Shown here piece by piece: positions 54,447-63,970 of a stretch of DNA of 64,000 bases. The notes under the pieces are model-generated. The model was not told the DNA's origin. It searched no databases and was given only the letters and a program-made list of their open reading frames with translations. The DNA is from Lachnospiraceae bacterium (GTDB taxonomy: Bacteria; Bacillota; Clostridia; Lachnospirales; Lachnospiraceae). A program made the translations under genes and the position numbers. The stretch's first letter is position 1. Every line of letters starts with the position of its first letter. The stretch covers positions 1 to 64,000 of the forward strand of contig JAAVHZ010000001.1 of the NCBI GenBank assembly GCA_014799465.1. Direction: 5' to 3'.

Positions 54447-55133
54447 TCACACTTTACTATCCAAATATTTTTTCTTAAATTCATAATATCTCCTCTGACT
54501 TACCATAATATTACTTCCATCCTTTAAGTAAATATTTTTCTTATCAAATGATTTAATCCAATCCAAATTAACAATAAATGATTTGTGGCATCGGTAAAAT
54601 CCATCCTTAACCAATATATTTTCCATATAACCTATACTATGACTACATATATGCTTATTATCCACTGTATATATTGCAACATTTCTCTTTTCAGTCTCAA
54701 TGTACAGAATTTCTTTTGAATATATTTGCATTTTTCCAGTATTTACCACATTAATTTCAATAACATTTTTATTTTTCAGCAGTTTTTGTGCGGAAGTTAA
54801 TGCCTCCTCTAACTCATCTTCCATTTTAATCTTATCTATATATCTAAACGCATTAACCAGATATCCCTTACGACTTAATTCTATATGTTCAGTTATAATT
54901 ATTAAGATATAATCAGCATTAATATCCCTATATTTTTCTGCCATTTCAAACCCATTCATTTCCTGCATTTCTATATCCATAATCACTACTTCATATAAAT
55001 CCTGTCTATCAATAAATGCTATGCCTGATTCATATACATCTATCACAACATTGTATGTTCCCAAATATCTGTTAATCCCTTTTACTATTAATTCTCTCCA
55101 TATTTCATTGTAATCAATAACCGCTATCTTCAT
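54447..55133 (-). CDS. LytTR family response regulator
   Basis: A 228-residue AgrA/ComE-type regulator. The receiver (about residues 1-120) has phosphoacceptor Asp53 in IMDIEMQ, but only one acidic residue at the usual pair (VIDYNE), and Lys in YIDKI. The C-terminal LytTR domain (about 125-225) has EILYIETEKRN and FYRCHKSFIVNL. It lies directly upstream of the promoter and direct repeat of the peptide operon, and is its likely activator. No AgrC-like kinase or pheromone gene is present next to it, so signalling input is unclear. Confidence 0.9.
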   Translation of the reverse strand: MKIAVIDYNEIWRELIVKGINRYLGTYNVVIDVYESGIAFIDRQDLYEVVIMDIEMQEMNGFEMAEKYRDINADYILIIITEHIELSRKGYLVNAFRYIDKIKMEDELEEALTSAQKLLKNKNVIEINVVNTGKMQIYSKEILYIETEKRNVAIYTVDNKHICSHSIGYMENILVKDGFYRCHKSFIVNLDWIKSFDKKNIYLKDGSNIMVSQRRYYEFKKKYLDSKV

Positions 55134-55224
55134 ATATAACCCCTATCTTACCTCAAACTTATTATTATCTGTTCCTTTATTTATGTACAACACATTCCTT
55201 TATACTCTCTTTAGCCGCAAACTT

Positions 55225-56166
55225 CTAATACAAATCAATCCCATCCGCAATCCCCCTCGCTATTTTCCACTGATACTCTTCATCCGCCATCCTCCTGTCC
55301 TCATCAGGATTAGACATATACCCCATTTCCACAATCGTCACAGGTATCCTGCTCCAATTAATTCCACTCATAGTATCTGTTTCCCACACATACTCTTTCC
55401 TTACTCCCGTAGCCGCCACAAGCTGATTAAGCACATTCTCCGATAAACGCCTGCTGGAATCATACAAATACGCATTATAAGGATTCGAAGCAGTCATACA
55501 TATTGTCATTGCACCATTTACACTGCTGTCCTCGGAACCATTGGCATGAATCCTAACCAATATATCCGCACCTGCATTGTAAGCAGCATCTGCACGCTCC
55601 TTATTGCTGATATCCACTTCATTACTTTCCCGTATCATATATACCTGATATCCTCTGGAAATTAATTCTTCCTTTAACTTCATGGAAACCGAAAGATTCA
55701 ACTGATATTCAGGAATACCTGTTGCTACACCTGAAGTACCACCTGCTACTTTGGCCTTTGTCTGAGAAGCTCCCGGACCCACCGGTTCCTGTTCAGAATT
55801 TCCAAACTGTTGATGTCCTGCATCTATCGCTACCATATGCACACTTCCATTATTATGTACCATTCCGGTTGTGAATTCTTCTGTTGCTACTGCCCCTGTT
55901 GTTTCCTCTACTATTGTTTCTTCTGCTGCCACTACCTCCGTTGTCATTTCCTCTGTCGCTGTTTCCATTATCGTCTCTGTTGTTGACTCTGTATCAGTCT
56001 CCTGTTCCGTTGTCAATATTTCCGTCATTGTTTCTGTCATTACATTTTCTGTATTCTCTACAACTTTAGATACCGCTTTCTGTCCTTCAGCCTTACACCC
56101 TCCCAGAAACAATGCCGCCATGACAATCCATATGAATCCATATTTTTTCACAATCCTAAAATACAT
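55225..56166 (-). CDS. N-acetylmuramoyl-L-alanine amidase lipoprotein
   Basis: A 313-residue secreted amidase. The signal peptide ends in the lipobox FLGGC (cysteine near residue 24). A long Thr/Glu-rich linker follows (about 40-100), then an Amidase_3 domain with zinc ligands in AIDAGHQQ, the Glu of IPEYQLN and RIHANG, and the catalytic Glu in [12 protein letters not shown]. It cuts the lactyl-amide bond between MurNAc and L-Ala in peptidoglycan. The gene lies 91 bp upstream of the LytTR gene and is probably unrelated to it. Confidence 0.9.
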   Translation of the reverse strand: MYFRIVKKYGFIWIVMAALFLGGCKAEGQKAVSKVVENTENVMTETMTEILTTEQETDTESTTETIMETATEEMTTEVVAAEETIVEETTGAVATEEFTTGMVHNNGSVHMVAIDAGHQQFGNSEQEPVGPGASQTKAKVAGGTSGVATGIPEYQLNLSVSMKLKEELISRGYQVYMIRESNEVDISNKERADAAYNAGADILVRIHANGSEDSSVNGAMTICMTASNPYNAYLYDSSRRLSENVLNQLVAATGVRKEYVWETDTMSGINWSRIPVTIVEMGYMSNPDEDRRMADEEYQWKIARGIADGIDLY

Positions 56167-56207
56167 TTTCTCTGATATCCTCTTTTTCTATTTTTAGTTT
56201 TAATTTT

Positions 56208-56248
56208 TATACAAAATATAACCGACGCAGCACATGCCACGCCGGCTT
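56208..56248 (-). terminator. Terminator of ilvE
   Basis: On the minus strand AAGCCGGCGTGGC / GCTGCGTCGGTT forms a stem of about 12 bp with G-U pairs and one bulge, followed by ATATTTTGT. It is 13 bp after the stop codon. Confidence 0.65.
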
Positions 56249-56260
56249 ATTGATTCTAAT

Positions 56261-57286
56261 CTATTTTATAACTTTAATCCATCCTTCAGGAGCTTCAATA
56301 CGTCCCATCTGAATTCCTGTTAATGTATCATACAGCTTCTTTGTTATAGGTCCCATTTCATCCATTCCGCTTGGGAAGCAGATTTCTTTACCATGGTCAT
56401 TTATCTTTCCAACGGGTGATATAACTGCTGCTGTTCCACAAAGGCCACATTCAGCAAAATCCTTAACCTCATCAAAGAGAACCTCTCTCTCCTCAACCTC
56501 AAGACCCAGATAATCTTTAGCAACCGTCATAAGCGAACGGCGTGTTATAGAAGGAAGTATGCTTCCTGACTTAGGTGTAACAATCTTATTATCCTTAGTA
56601 ACAAAAAGGAAATTAGCTCCACCTGTTTCCTCAACTTTAGTCCTTGTTCCGGCATCAAGATACATATTCTCGTCAAAACCTTCCTCATGTGCCGTAACAA
56701 TTGCATGCAGGCTCATTGCATAATTAAGTCCTGCTTTAATATGTCCTGTACCATGAGGTGCTGCCCTGTCAAAGTCACTTACCTTAATAGTAATCGGTTT
56801 TGCACCACCTTTAAAATAAGGTCCTACAGGTGTAGTGAACACTCTGAACTGATACTCGTCTGCCGGCTTTACACCAATAACCGGTGAGCTTCCAAACATA
56901 TATGGACGTACATACAATGTGGCACCGGAGCCATATGGCGGTACATATGCTTCATTTGCCTCTATAGTCTTAACTACCGCATCCACAAAACGCTCCTTTG
57001 GAAAAACAGGCATCTCAATTCTTCTTGCAGAATCTTCAAGACGCTCTGCATTAAGGTCAGGACGGAAAATAACAATCTGTCCCTTTTCAGTTGTATATGC
57101 CTTAAGACCCTCAAAAATAGTCTGTGCATACTGCAATACACCTGCGCATTCACTTATAGTAATCGTATCATCCTCTATAAGTGCACCTTCATCCCAAGCT
57201 CCGTTTTTATAATTTGACACATATCTTTTATCAGTCTGCTGATAGCTGAAACCGATATTTGCCCAATCAATGTTTTTCTTCTCCAT
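56261..57286 (-). CDS. ilvE: Branched-chain amino acid aminotransferase
   Basis: A 341-residue fold-type IV PLP enzyme that interconverts Leu, Ile and Val with their 2-oxo acids. The Schiff-base lysine is in GHIKAGLNYAMSLHA (about residue 195), with LDAGTRTKVEETGGANFLFV following and SILPSITRRSL binding phosphate. Length and motifs match the eukaryote-like/Firmicutes group. AAAGGAAG precedes the ATG; a terminator follows immediately. No other branched-chain gene is nearby. Confidence 0.93.
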   Translation of the reverse strand: MEKKNIDWANIGFSYQQTDKRYVSNYKNGAWDEGALIEDDTITISECAGVLQYAQTIFEGLKAYTTEKGQIVIFRPDLNAERLEDSARRIEMPVFPKERFVDAVVKTIEANEAYVPPYGSGATLYVRPYMFGSSPVIGVKPADEYQFRVFTTPVGPYFKGGAKPITIKVSDFDRAAPHGTGHIKAGLNYAMSLHAIVTAHEEGFDENMYLDAGTRTKVEETGGANFLFVTKDNKIVTPKSGSILPSITRRSLMTVAKDYLGLEVEEREVLFDEVKDFAECGLCGTAAVISPVGKINDHGKEICFPSGMDEMGPITKKLYDTLTGIQMGRIEAPEGWIKVIK

Positions 57287-57358
57287 AATTCATACTTCCT
57301 TTCATTTGTCAATCTAATCTAAAGCTATCTTACTGCCGCTTTTAATCAGTGTCAAGAT

Positions 57359-58348
57359 TTATTTTGAAGCACGAACCACATTTACCAATTCATTTCCATT
57401 ATCAAATGCGAAAATATTCTCCAATGTTTCAATGGCTATCGCCTGCATTGCCTCTGCCGTAAAGTACCCCTGATGTGATGTAACTACTACATTAGGAAAT
57501 GTCATCAGACGTGCCAGGTTATTATCCTGCATTATTTCATTAGAACGGTCCTCATAAAAAACATCCCCTTCCTCTTCATACACGTCAAGACCTACTCCGC
57601 CAATCTTGCCCGGTACCAGAAGAGCCTCTAACAATGCGTCTGTCTTAATGAGCATACCTCTCGAAGTATTAATAATAAAAACTCCGTTCTTCATTTTATT
57701 AAAACTTTCTTTATTAAGAATGTATTCCGTTTCTTTCGTCAGGGGACAATGAAGAGTTATAACATCAGATTTTGCAAATAATTCATCAAGTTCCACATAT
57801 TCTACATCTAAAGAATTGTTAGGATAAAGGTCATATGCAAGAATACGCATCCCAAATCCCTTCAATACATTTACCATTGCCTGACCTATCCTTCCGGTTC
57901 CTATTACTCCTGCAGTCTTGCAGTATAAATCCGTTCCCATAAGTCCGTTAATATTCATATTAAAATCTCTTGTCCTTAAGTATGCCCTGTGTGTCTGACG
58001 ATTTACGGTCAACAGTAATGCCATGGCATATTCCGCAACTGCTTCGGGAGAATATCCCGGCACATGCAGAACTTCAATTTTCCCTTGTGCTTCATTTAAA
58101 TCCACATTATTAAAACCGGCACAACGCATGAATATAGCCTTTATGCCCAAGTCATAAAGGCCTTTAATTACATTACCATTTAAATCATCATTTACAAATG
58201 CACATACTCCATCACATCCATGGGCAAGCTGCACTGTCTCTTCACATAATTTTGCTTCCAGAAACAAAAAATCATATCCATAATCGTTTCCTAAAGGCTC
58301 AAACCATATTTTATCATAAGGTTTAGTACTGAAAAATGCTATTTTCAC
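57359..58348 (-). CDS. D-isomer-specific 2-hydroxyacid dehydrogenase (D-lactate dehydrogenase-like)
   Basis: A 329-residue NAD-dependent enzyme. The Rossmann motif is GVIGTGRIGQAMVNVLKGFG (about residues 149-168); the catalytic Arg lies in NTSRGMLI, Glu in DVYEEEGD and His in VVTSHQGYF. The best match is the LdhA-type D-lactate dehydrogenase (pyruvate to D-lactate), though related 2-hydroxyacids are possible. The start is GTG at 58348 after TGGAGG. It follows the alarmone synthetase gene by 73 bp on the same strand. Confidence 0.9.
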   Translation of the reverse strand: MKIAFFSTKPYDKIWFEPLGNDYGYDFLFLEAKLCEETVQLAHGCDGVCAFVNDDLNGNVIKGLYDLGIKAIFMRCAGFNNVDLNEAQGKIEVLHVPGYSPEAVAEYAMALLLTVNRQTHRAYLRTRDFNMNINGLMGTDLYCKTAGVIGTGRIGQAMVNVLKGFGMRILAYDLYPNNSLDVEYVELDELFAKSDVITLHCPLTKETEYILNKESFNKMKNGVFIINTSRGMLIKTDALLEALLVPGKIGGVGLDVYEEEGDVFYEDRSNEIMQDNNLARLMTFPNVVVTSHQGYFTAEAMQAIAIETLENIFAFDNGNELVNVVRASK

Positions 58349-58421
58349 AATATACCTCCATGCTTAAATTATTTATGTGTGCTACACTACTTAACTTAAG
58401 CATACCCTTATTTATGGTTTA

Positions 58422-59171
58422 CTATACACTTAATCTGCGTACTTTAGTATACTTCTTTTCTATCTCACTTTCACGTACCGAGTATTCTTTTCTCAAGTCT
58501 TTCACCGAAAACAATTCCTTGTGTATACTCTGCATTTTTAAATCCGTTTCATATATAACCGTTGCACAATCTAAAAGCTGCTCAACTATTTCCACTTTGT
58601 CCTCTTTAAATTTCTTATAATGTATCTGATGTTCCAGGCTCGCCCAAAAGTCCATTGCCATTGTCCTTATCTGAACTTCAACCTTTATAGGTCTCTTTCC
58701 CGTTGACAAAAATACAGGAATCTCAAGTACAAGGTGAAGGCTTCTATAACCATTGGGCTTAGGATGCTTAATATAATCCTTTCTCTCAAGTACAGTGATA
58801 TCATCCTGTCTCGTAATCATCTCTGAAACCATATATATATCATCGATAAACGGACATATTACCCTGACACCGGCTATATCATGGAGTTCTCCCATAATAG
58901 AATCCAAAGTTATCTCATAACCCCTTCTTTCCATTTTCTCATATATGCTCATCGGGCTCTTAACTCTTGTTCTGATACTCTCTATGGGATTACGACTTTT
59001 CTTAGCCTTAAACTCTTCATTAAGCACTTCCAGTTTAGTCCTTATCTCTTTTATAGCACAGCCATACCAACACAGCATTTCAGAAAACTTGCCTGCTGCA
59101 TCTGTAAATTCATCAGGTGTATCTCCGATATCATACCTGTTAAAAAACTCATACCCTAAGTTCTGATGCAT
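58422..59171 (-). CDS. Small alarmone synthetase (GTP pyrophosphokinase, RelQ/RelP-like)
   Basis: A 249-residue protein without hydrolase, TGS or ACT domains. The synthetase core has DIAGVRVICPFIDDIY, HPKPNGYRSLH and VEVQIRTMAMDFWASLEHQIHYKK. It makes ppGpp or pppGpp (or pGpp) from GTP/GDP and ATP. ATG 59171 has AAGGA at 10 bp; a TTG at 59180 is closer to it and overlaps the upstream GGDEF gene's end. The gene is tightly linked to a diguanylate cyclase-type gene, so two nucleotide second messengers may be made from one mRNA. Confidence 0.9.
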   Translation of the reverse strand: MHQNLGYEFFNRYDIGDTPDEFTDAAGKFSEMLCWYGCAIKEIRTKLEVLNEEFKAKKSRNPIESIRTRVKSPMSIYEKMERRGYEITLDSIMGELHDIAGVRVICPFIDDIYMVSEMITRQDDITVLERKDYIKHPKPNGYRSLHLVLEIPVFLSTGKRPIKVEVQIRTMAMDFWASLEHQIHYKKFKEDKVEIVEQLLDCATVIYETDLKMQSIHKELFSVKDLRKEYSVRESEIEKKYTKVRRLSV

Positions 59172-59172
59172 A

Positions 59173-62100
59173 TCATTCAATTCCTTCTTTCATCCACACT
59201 TTATAATCGTGTTTTGTTGACTTCTTTACACAATATAATGCCTCATCAGCATGTTTAAGTAAATCCGAAATCATCTTGACATTTTTAGTTTTATCCATAG
59301 CTATACCAATAGAACATGACAGCTTGTTCTCATCTGATATAATCACATGTCTGCCGATAGATTCTACTATCTCATCTGCAAATGCATTATTTTCTAACAA
59401 TTCCTCAAATATTGCCTCTGCCACCTCTTCACCATAATGTTGGTTAACATTCTCAACAACTATTACAAACTCATCTCCACCATATCTTACTACATATCCA
59501 CTCTTACCGATAATACTTTTAAATAAATTTGCAAACTCCTTAAGTATCATATCCCCAACATCATGACCGAAACTGTCATTACAGTATTTGAAATTGTCCA
59601 AATCTATATACATAACTGTAATATACTGTTCAGCATTAAAACTTGAACTATCCGGATTCAGTTTCTCATCCACAATTTTATTAAATCCCTGTCTGTTCAG
59701 TAATCCTGTCAGCGGATCTGTCTGTGCCAGATTCTCAAGCTGCATATTTTTTGCTTTTAATTCCCTGTTCATTTCACCAATCTGTATCCTTGCATTGGTT
59801 CTATATATCTCATTTACAAGCTGCCTTAAAGCAAGTCTGAATATGCTCAGATCAGATTCATATAACATCACCTCCGTACCATTAAAGTTTTCATACATTA
59901 TCTGGTATGTAATAAACACAGTCTTAAGATCATCCTTTACAAACATCGGAATACCTATAATTGATACAACCGTATTCATTCCAAAATTCTGTATAATATC
60001 CTTATATTCTTCAAATTCACCGTCAATACGTGATACTACAAAACTCGATCTTCTTTCACGGAAAAATCTGACTATATTATCCAATGCCGACTCAGAAAGC
60101 TCAATTTCCGAATCACAATACTTTATTTCTTTCTCATCATTATCTTTAATATAGAAGAATAATATTCTGTCCAATCCAAAGTTATTTCTAAGAGTAATCA
60201 TGGACTTATTTATCATTTCCTCTTCATAACACCTTTCACTGACAAACATTTCCTGCCAGTTTGATAAAAATTCCAGATTTTTATTCGTAGCCAGAAGCTC
60301 TCTTTCAGCTCCGAGCTGCTTCGCCATCAGAAGTGCAGCATCTACATCTATATTTATATCAAGTGCAAACGAAGACTTCTTTACCTTCTGCCCATCCAAA
60401 AGTGTCTTCATCTTAGTTGCCGAAAAATCATTTTCATTATTGCGGCTGAACTCCATGCAATCCTGTAAAAGTTTTCTTCTCTCTTCTTTCCTGCCAAGTG
60501 TATCAAGTATATCTGCCTTCTCACTTGCCAGCATGGAATATGACACAAACATACTGCCTTCTGAACGACGCATATGGAACTCCGCCTCATCATACTGACT
60601 TAATGCCGCATCTATCATGCCCTCTTTTTTATTAATAAGCCCTTTTATATAACGGTAATAAAACAGTTCATCATCCCATAAGTCATATTTTGGCTCACCA
60701 TCAGGAATAAGGATATGTCTGAATATTCTTTCCATTTTCTCCAGATAAATTTGTGTCTTATAACTATTTCCAAGTTTAAAATTACATACTGCTGCTATAC
60801 CATACAATTTTGAGCGGTTACATACCCTCGGCTTATAAACTCCATAATTATCCAGAAGCTGTATTGATGCGGTTATATATACACAGCACTTTTTATAATC
60901 CTCAGCCATAAGTGCATTAATACTCATATTGTAAAATGTCTCACTGAGCATCTGCGGGTCATTTAATTTATAAAATATTTCTAATGCCTGATTATAATAT
61001 ATATTTGCCTGTTCAAAATCTTCACGTACCATCCGGTTATATCCAAGACCATTATATATATCTGCCTCTTCTGCTTTTCCATTAAGCCTTCTAAGTACAT
61101 CTATACATTTCTTATAATTACGGTCAACCTCATCTATATTTCCTACTACAGAATAAAACAGGGCACACTTTTTATATGCATCCATAAGAAACTTATCATT
61201 TTCATTTCTTTTAATTATATCCAGTCCCTTTTTAAAATATTTTAGATTCTTTTCAGGGTGCTCTCCAATGTAACATTCCCTGTTCTGCTCAAATGCATAA
61301 ATATAAAAATACGATAGATGATTATAGAATTCATATGATTCTACCTCTGCCATAAATTCATCACTAATAATATCACGTACACCGTCAAGCTGAAAATTTA
61401 CCGCTGTAAAGCCTTTCAATATAACAATCCCTGTAAGCAGCCTTGCAATAAACTGCATATATTCATCCTGCATTTCATCTGCTAACGCCTTACATTTTTT
61501 AGCAAGCATCATCGCACTGACATTCTGACCCATATAAACCTGTGCCATACTCATTGCATAATTACAATTAAATTGTACTTGCAGGTCATCACTTCCCATA
61601 TTTTTCAAATTATCGCAAATCATAAGTGCATTCTGAAACTTTTTGGCATATAAATACCCAAACGCATACAGTTCAAAACAACTTATCTGACTGTCTTTAT
61701 CCACTTCCGCCTTTTCTATCTTAAGCTTATGATATATACTTCCAAGATAATATAGTGCCTGCTCTATGGCAAGTGTTTTAAGCATTGTATGTATATCCTT
61801 AATATATTTGTCATAGTCATTCATTTCCAATACAAAATATGACTTTTCATCCGGCACTTCGGCATTGCCTTCACTATACATTGCTATTCCAAGATTTTTA
61901 TCTTCTACAGTCCTTATGAACTCTTCCCATATATCATTCATATATGCAGGTATTCCATATGCATTATCATATGTACACAAAAGTGCAATTCCGTCACTTT
62001 CCTCACTGTTTATAACTGAATTAAGATATTTTATTGTAGAATATCCGGCAAAATGAATCCTTCCTAATATTATAAGTAATTTACCATCCGATGCCGCATA

Positions 62101-62514
62101 TTGCAAAATACCGGTAATAGAATCCATAAACCGTTTAAGGTCATATTCCACTTCATTTAATATTACTTCCTCTTTCCTTAAGCACACTCCATTCCGTATA
62201 TAAGAACAAAGCATATCCCTGTGCAGCGAATACACCTGACACTTTTCCATAAATTCTTCCGGTGTCTCTACCCCACTCTTCAGATAAATCTGCTTAATCC
62301 ATTCCAAAAAAGGTTCATATGCTTCCTGCATCTTATCAGGTCTGAATTCATAAAATAACACTTTTATGTTTGCATTTTCATTAAGGCTCTCTGTTACTAT
62401 TTCTTTGGTAATCCTCCACGAATTATAACTTTTTATAACTATGGTATCCTGACCCATATTGTCTGCACCTAAAACTAATGCATTAACCAAATTTTTAATA
62501 TCACTTGTGTTCAT
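59173..62514 (-). CDS. TPR-containing GGDEF protein (putative diguanylate cyclase)
   Basis: A 1113-residue soluble protein. The N-terminal part (about residues 1-240) resembles a degenerate STAND/AAA ATPase, with no Walker A seen. It is followed by helical TPR-like repeats (about 270-700), a GAF-like region (about 760-900), a short coiled coil and a GGDEF domain at the C-terminus with intact RYGGDEF (about 1010-1016). No RxxD inhibitory site precedes it. It is therefore predicted to make c-di-GMP under control of the N-terminal sensor. It follows the YbaK gene by 26 bp, and its end touches the alarmone synthetase gene. Confidence 0.85.
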   Translation of the reverse strand: MNTSDIKNLVNALVLGADNMGQDTIVIKSYNSWRITKEIVTESLNENANIKVLFYEFRPDKMQEAYEPFLEWIKQIYLKSGVETPEEFMEKCQVYSLHRDMLCSYIRNGVCLRKEEVILNEVEYDLKRFMDSITGILQYAASDGKLLIILGRIHFAGYSTIKYLNSVINSEESDGIALLCTYDNAYGIPAYMNDIWEEFIRTVEDKNLGIAMYSEGNAEVPDEKSYFVLEMNDYDKYIKDIHTMLKTLAIEQALYYLGSIYHKLKIEKAEVDKDSQISCFELYAFGYLYAKKFQNALMICDNLKNMGSDDLQVQFNCNYAMSMAQVYMGQNVSAMMLAKKCKALADEMQDEYMQFIARLLTGIVILKGFTAVNFQLDGVRDIISDEFMAEVESYEFYNHLSYFYIYAFEQNRECYIGEHPEKNLKYFKKGLDIIKRNENDKFLMDAYKKCALFYSVVGNIDEVDRNYKKCIDVLRRLNGKAEEADIYNGLGYNRMVREDFEQANIYYNQALEIFYKLNDPQMLSETFYNMSINALMAEDYKKCCVYITASIQLLDNYGVYKPRVCNRSKLYGIAAVCNFKLGNSYKTQIYLEKMERIFRHILIPDGEPKYDLWDDELFYYRYIKGLINKKEGMIDAALSQYDEAEFHMRRSEGSMFVSYSMLASEKADILDTLGRKEERRKLLQDCMEFSRNNENDFSATKMKTLLDGQKVKKSSFALDINIDVDAALLMAKQLGAERELLATNKNLEFLSNWQEMFVSERCYEEEMINKSMITLRNNFGLDRILFFYIKDNDEKEIKYCDSEIELSESALDNIVRFFRERRSSFVVSRIDGEFEEYKDIIQNFGMNTVVSIIGIPMFVKDDLKTVFITYQIMYENFNGTEVMLYESDLSIFRLALRQLVNEIYRTNARIQIGEMNRELKAKNMQLENLAQTDPLTGLLNRQGFNKIVDEKLNPDSSSFNAEQYITVMYIDLDNFKYCNDSFGHDVGDMILKEFANLFKSIIGKSGYVVRYGGDEFVIVVENVNQHYGEEVAEAIFEELLENNAFADEIVESIGRHVIISDENKLSCSIGIAMDKTKNVKMISDLLKHADEALYCVKKSTKHDYKVWMKEGIE

Positions 62515-62540
62515 ACACCCACGTCATCCCTTCTACTCAG

Positions 62541-63023
62541 TCATATCACTATATCATCGTACTTTCCGCCTATCACTCTTATAAGTTCATCAGGATTTAT
62601 TATAATCTGGGAACCTATTCTCCCACCACTTATAATTATCTCATCAAACTCTTTGGCACTGTTGTGAACAACCGTATCATATTGTTTTTTCATACCCAGA
62701 GGTGAGCATCCTCCTCTTATGTAACCTGTAATACTGTTTATGTCTTTTACGTGTACCATTTCCACACTCTTTTCTTTAACTGACTTAGCCGCCTTTTTCA
62801 AATTCAATTCTTCTGCTATTGGAATCACAAACACATAAAAGTCACCACTTCTGCCCTTTGTGACTAATGTCTTAAATGAAGATGCATAATCCTGACCCAG
62901 TTTATCAGCGATGGTCTTACCATCAACAAACTCATCACTCTCATATGTATTTACCTTATAAACAACATTATTTCTGTCAAGTATCCTCATTGCATTAGTC
63001 TTTGTATCCTTTTCCTTAGCCAT
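62541..63023 (-). CDS. ybaK: Cys-tRNA(Pro)/Cys-tRNA(Cys) deacylase, YbaK/EbsC family
   Basis: A 160-residue trans-editing protein that hydrolyses mischarged tRNA. YbaK motifs are SFKTLVT (catalytic Lys region, about residues 49-55), LNLKKAAKSV, YIRGGCSPLGMKK (about 101-113) and the C-terminal SGGRIGSQIIINPDELIRV. AGAGGTTT precedes the ATG. It is the first gene of an operon with the GGDEF and alarmone synthetase genes. Confidence 0.92.
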   Translation of the reverse strand: MAKEKDTKTNAMRILDRNNVVYKVNTYESDEFVDGKTIADKLGQDYASSFKTLVTKGRSGDFYVFVIPIAEELNLKKAAKSVKEKSVEMVHVKDINSITGYIRGGCSPLGMKKQYDTVVHNSAKEFDEIIISGGRIGSQIIINPDELIRVIGGKYDDIVI

Positions 63024-63069
63024 GTCTAAACCTCTGTATTAATCAAAATCTAGAATATCTTTATATATT

Positions 63070-63098
63070 ATTATACTATATTGTTTGTTTTTTAACAA
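63070..63098 (-). promoter_or_regulatory. Promoter upstream of ybaK with dyad
   Basis: TTGTTA (63093-63098) and TATAAT (63070-63075) with a 17-bp spacer. The perfect 8-bp dyad ATATTGTT...AACAATAT (63078-63101) covers the -35 and spacer and may be an operator. Confidence 0.5.
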
Positions 63099-63167
63099 TA
63101 TTAGAATATAGTTATTTTATATATATTTCTATTTTTTTTCATATTTTTTTTGTATGTTTTGTATATC

Positions 63168-63204
63168 AAAAAAGCATGAACCATATTCCGCATATGATTC
63201 ATGC
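63168..63204 (-). terminator. Intrinsic terminator of the DUF975 gene
   Basis: On the minus strand GCATGAATCATAT / ATATGGTTCATGC is a long stem followed by six T, 20 bp after the stop codon at 63224. Confidence 0.85.
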
Positions 63205-63223
63205 CTATATATAACAGATTTAA

Positions 63224-63970
63224 TTATTCTCCAAATCCAATTAAAAGTCCTGCTGCCTCTTTGTCATTCATTATAAGTTCGTTTCTTAGTACTGCATACA
63301 ACTCTGCATTGGTAAGATTGTAATACGGTAAATAATAAACCACAGCAACTATTCCACATGTGATAAGAGACAATAAAACCCAAGGTATAAATGATAAATC
63401 CAACACAAAAGTATCCCACTTCTGACCATCCATCATCCTTTTACTGAGTTCAAAAGCAGTCTTCCTGTCTATTTCAGGATTCTCAGCCAGTATATATGGT
63501 ATCATTCTATACTCATAACTCTTTATTATTCCCGGTATTACAAACAGAATTGACCATAAGGAAATAAATATATCTCTTAATAACATTATAATTGCATTTT
63601 TAATATATCCATTAGAAAATATAAATCCCAATTCCCTAAAATCTGCAGTTCTCTCTCTTGAAATCATAAAAAAACGCCTTGCACCAATTTCAATCGGATT
63701 TGATACAAATGTCTTAATTACAAATCTTATAGCTATAAAAATTAAAGCCACTACTAAAACAGCTACCATCACAGTGAATATCAGTGCTATATCCCTATCT
63801 GACATATTTCCACTGTTAAAATCCGAACCATTACTTCTCGTACTGGACCCACTGCCACCGCTACCGCCTCCGGATACTATTGCCAATACTAACGATACAG
63901 CTACTGCCATCCATCTGCAGCTTGCAAATACTTCTTTGGCCCTTTCCTTTAACTCTGCTCTGCTCCACAT
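63224..63970 (-). CDS. DUF975 family membrane protein
   Basis: A 248-residue protein with four or five transmembrane segments (about residues 18-34, 60-82, 115-150, 190-225). A Gly/Ser-rich loop follows the first helix. The family motif IEIGARRFFMISRE (about residues 90-105) and IIKSYEYRMIPYILAENPEI match DUF975. AGGAGGATAAAG precedes the ATG. Function unknown, envelope-located. Monocistronic with its own terminator. Confidence 0.85.
   Translation of the reverse strand: MWSRAELKERAKEVFASCRWMAVAVSLVLAIVSGGGSGGSGSSTRSNGSDFNSGNMSDRDIALIFTVMVAVLVVALIFIAIRFVIKTFVSNPIEIGARRFFMISRERTADFRELGFIFSNGYIKNAIIMLLRDIFISLWSILFVIPGIIKSYEYRMIPYILAENPEIDRKTAFELSKRMMDGQKWDTFVLDLSFIPWVLLSLITCGIVAVVYYLPYYNLTNAELYAVLRNELIMNDKEAAGLLIGFGE

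Noticed and set aside
55871-56197. Val/Ser-rich plus-strand frame opposite the amidase linker
   Set aside because: It mirrors the Thr/Glu repeat linker of the amidase lipoprotein, so it is low-complexity antisense sequence.
58361-58402. Inverted repeat TGCTTAA...TTAAGCA between the alarmone synthetase and dehydrogenase genes
   Set aside because: Loop of nearly 30 nt and no T-run. Not enough for a terminator call.
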